59,835 nucleotides of DNA from an uncultured Bacteroidales bacterium. Lineage in GTDB: Bacteria; Bacteroidota; Bacteroidia; Bacteroidales; P3. Where the stretch lies: positions 1-59,835 of the forward strand of contig CAMJJD010000007.1 in NCBI GenBank assembly GCA_946406015.1, in the 5' to 3' direction. The translations under genes were made by a program, and so were the position numbers. The notes under the pieces were generated by a model, which did not search any database, had not been told where the DNA came from, and worked only from the letters and a program-made list of their open reading frames with translations. This document shows, in pieces, positions 58,995 through 59,835 of this stretch (position 1 is its first letter; every line of letters begins with the position of its first letter).

Positions 58995-59835
58995 ATGAAA
59001 CGCACCCTTATCCTTGCCGCCGCGGCAATCGTGCTGCTGGCAGGCTGCAAAAACAAGAAAGACATGGACAACCCCTTCTTCAGCGAGTGGAACACTCCTT
59101 ACGAAATCCCCGACTTCGGCCGCATCAAGACCGAACACTACATGCCTGCCTTCCGCGAAGGCATGAAACAACAGCAGGCCGAAATCGACGCCATCGTCAA
59201 TAACCCCGAGGCACCCACCTTCGAAAACACCATCCTCGCCTTCGAGTACAGCGGCCAGCTGCTCAACGAAGTCAGCGCCGTCTTCTTCAACCTCAGCGAG
59301 TGCGAGAACAGCCCCGAGATGGAAGCCATCGAGGAAGAAGTGACGCCCCTGCTGTCGAAGCATGGCGACGACATAGCCCTCAACGCAGCCCTCTTCGCCC
59401 GCATCAAGGCCGTCTACGACCAGCGCGAGAGCCTTGGCCTCAACCCTGAGCAGATGCGCCTGCTCGAGAAGCACTACAAGGACTTCGTGCGCGGCGGCGC
59501 CAACGTGCCCGCCGACCAGCAGGAACGCTTCCGCGAACTCAACACCCGCATCGCCGACCTCACCATGCGCTTCGCACAGAATGTGCTGAAAGCAACCAAC
59601 GCTTACAGTAAAGAGCTCCCCGACGGCACCAAGGTGACCCTCGACATGCCCACCTGGGAGCCCTTCATGCAGACTTGCCCCGACCGCGCCCTCCGCGAGG
59701 AGGTGTGGCACGCCTTCACGGACAGATGTAAGGATGGGGAGTTCGACAACACCAAGATCATCGACACCCTCGTCAACCTGCGCCTCGAGCGCGCCAACAT
59801 CCTCGGCTTCCCCACCCATGCCGACTACGTGCTCG
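58995..59835 (+). CDS. M3-family metallopeptidase (Dcp-like), 3'-truncated by window end
   Basis: The first 280 residues of a lipoprotein peptidase: the signal peptide has lipobox VLLAGC followed by KNKKDMDNP. EWNTPYEIPDFGRIKTEHYMPAF and APTFENTILAFE are typical of the N-terminal helical part of peptidyl-dipeptidase Dcp and oligopeptidase A. The HEFGH zinc motif would lie beyond the window. It degrades short peptides, probably in the periplasm. The frame is open to the last base. Confidence 0.9.
   Translation, partial: MKRTLILAAAAIVLLAGCKNKKDMDNPFFSEWNTPYEIPDFGRIKTEHYMPAFREGMKQQQAEIDAIVNNPEAPTFENTILAFEYSGQLLNEVSAVFFNLSECENSPEMEAIEEEVTPLLSKHGDDIALNAALFARIKAVYDQRESLGLNPEQMRLLEKHYKDFVRGGANVPADQQERFRELNTRIADLTMRFAQNVLKATNAYSKELPDGTKVTLDMPTWEPFMQTCPDRALREEVWHAFTDRCKDGEFDNTKIIDTLVNLRLERANILGFPTHADYVL

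Overview
The window looks like a chromosomal segment of an anaerobic, type IX secretion (T9SS)-using member of the Bacteroidota, most likely Bacteroidales. The evidence is Bacteroidota-type promoters (a TTTG box, about 19 nt, then TAnnTTTG) before several genes, absence of obvious Shine-Dalgarno sites, a PorX-type regulator, two secreted proteins with T9SS C-terminal signals (one type A, one type B), a HydE hydrogenase maturase and an FprA-type flavodiiron protein. No rRNA, tRNA, CRISPR array or complete insertion sequence was seen.

Layout. Positions 1-2300 are visibly AT-rich and hold the end of an AbiH-family abortive infection protein, a DUF4143 AAA ATPase and a decayed gene with TQ-rich repeats, so this looks like acquired DNA. 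From about 2300 the GC-rich core begins. It holds a DUF362 lipoprotein and an aquaporin; a GH20 hexosaminidase/hydE pair; a tightly coupled flippase, small lipoprotein, radical SAM and hypothetical gene set; pepD; a minus-strand block with ftsK, two Cys-motif lipoproteins and a MauE/thioredoxin protein; and mtaB with a MORN-repeat gene. A large IgGFc-binding-like T9SS protein follows at 20134-24099. Next comes a cell-surface polymer block: an IspD/TarI-like cytidylyltransferase, an SDR reductase, a CDP-glycerol phosphotransferase-like enzyme, a glycosyltransferase and a YfhO protein. After that lie pgpH, fprA, an M20 amidohydrolase, a T9SS SGNH-like protein, a MATE transporter, murB, a sialidase, purA, PepSY-like, mfd, porX, uvrA, mnmE, a thioredoxin-fold protein and the start of an M3 peptidase.

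The most unusual signal is a system of short tandem arrays built from 7- or 8-bp words: GAATGAA, TTGAAAG, TTAACCA, AGACTCAA, AGGTCGG and others. They fill most of the longer intergenic gaps and are mixed with a 102-bp core element present three times, inverted between the two ends of the window. The same words also sit in frame inside six conserved genes (uvrA, mnmE, mtaB, murB, mfd and the amidohydrolase). There they encode extra 7- or 8-residue-period peptides at places where family members normally have short loops. Only array orientations without stop codons occur inside genes, which suggests insertion or expansion filtered by reading frame. This resembles in concept the heptameric STRR repeats of cyanobacteria, but I do not know a described Bacteroidota equivalent.
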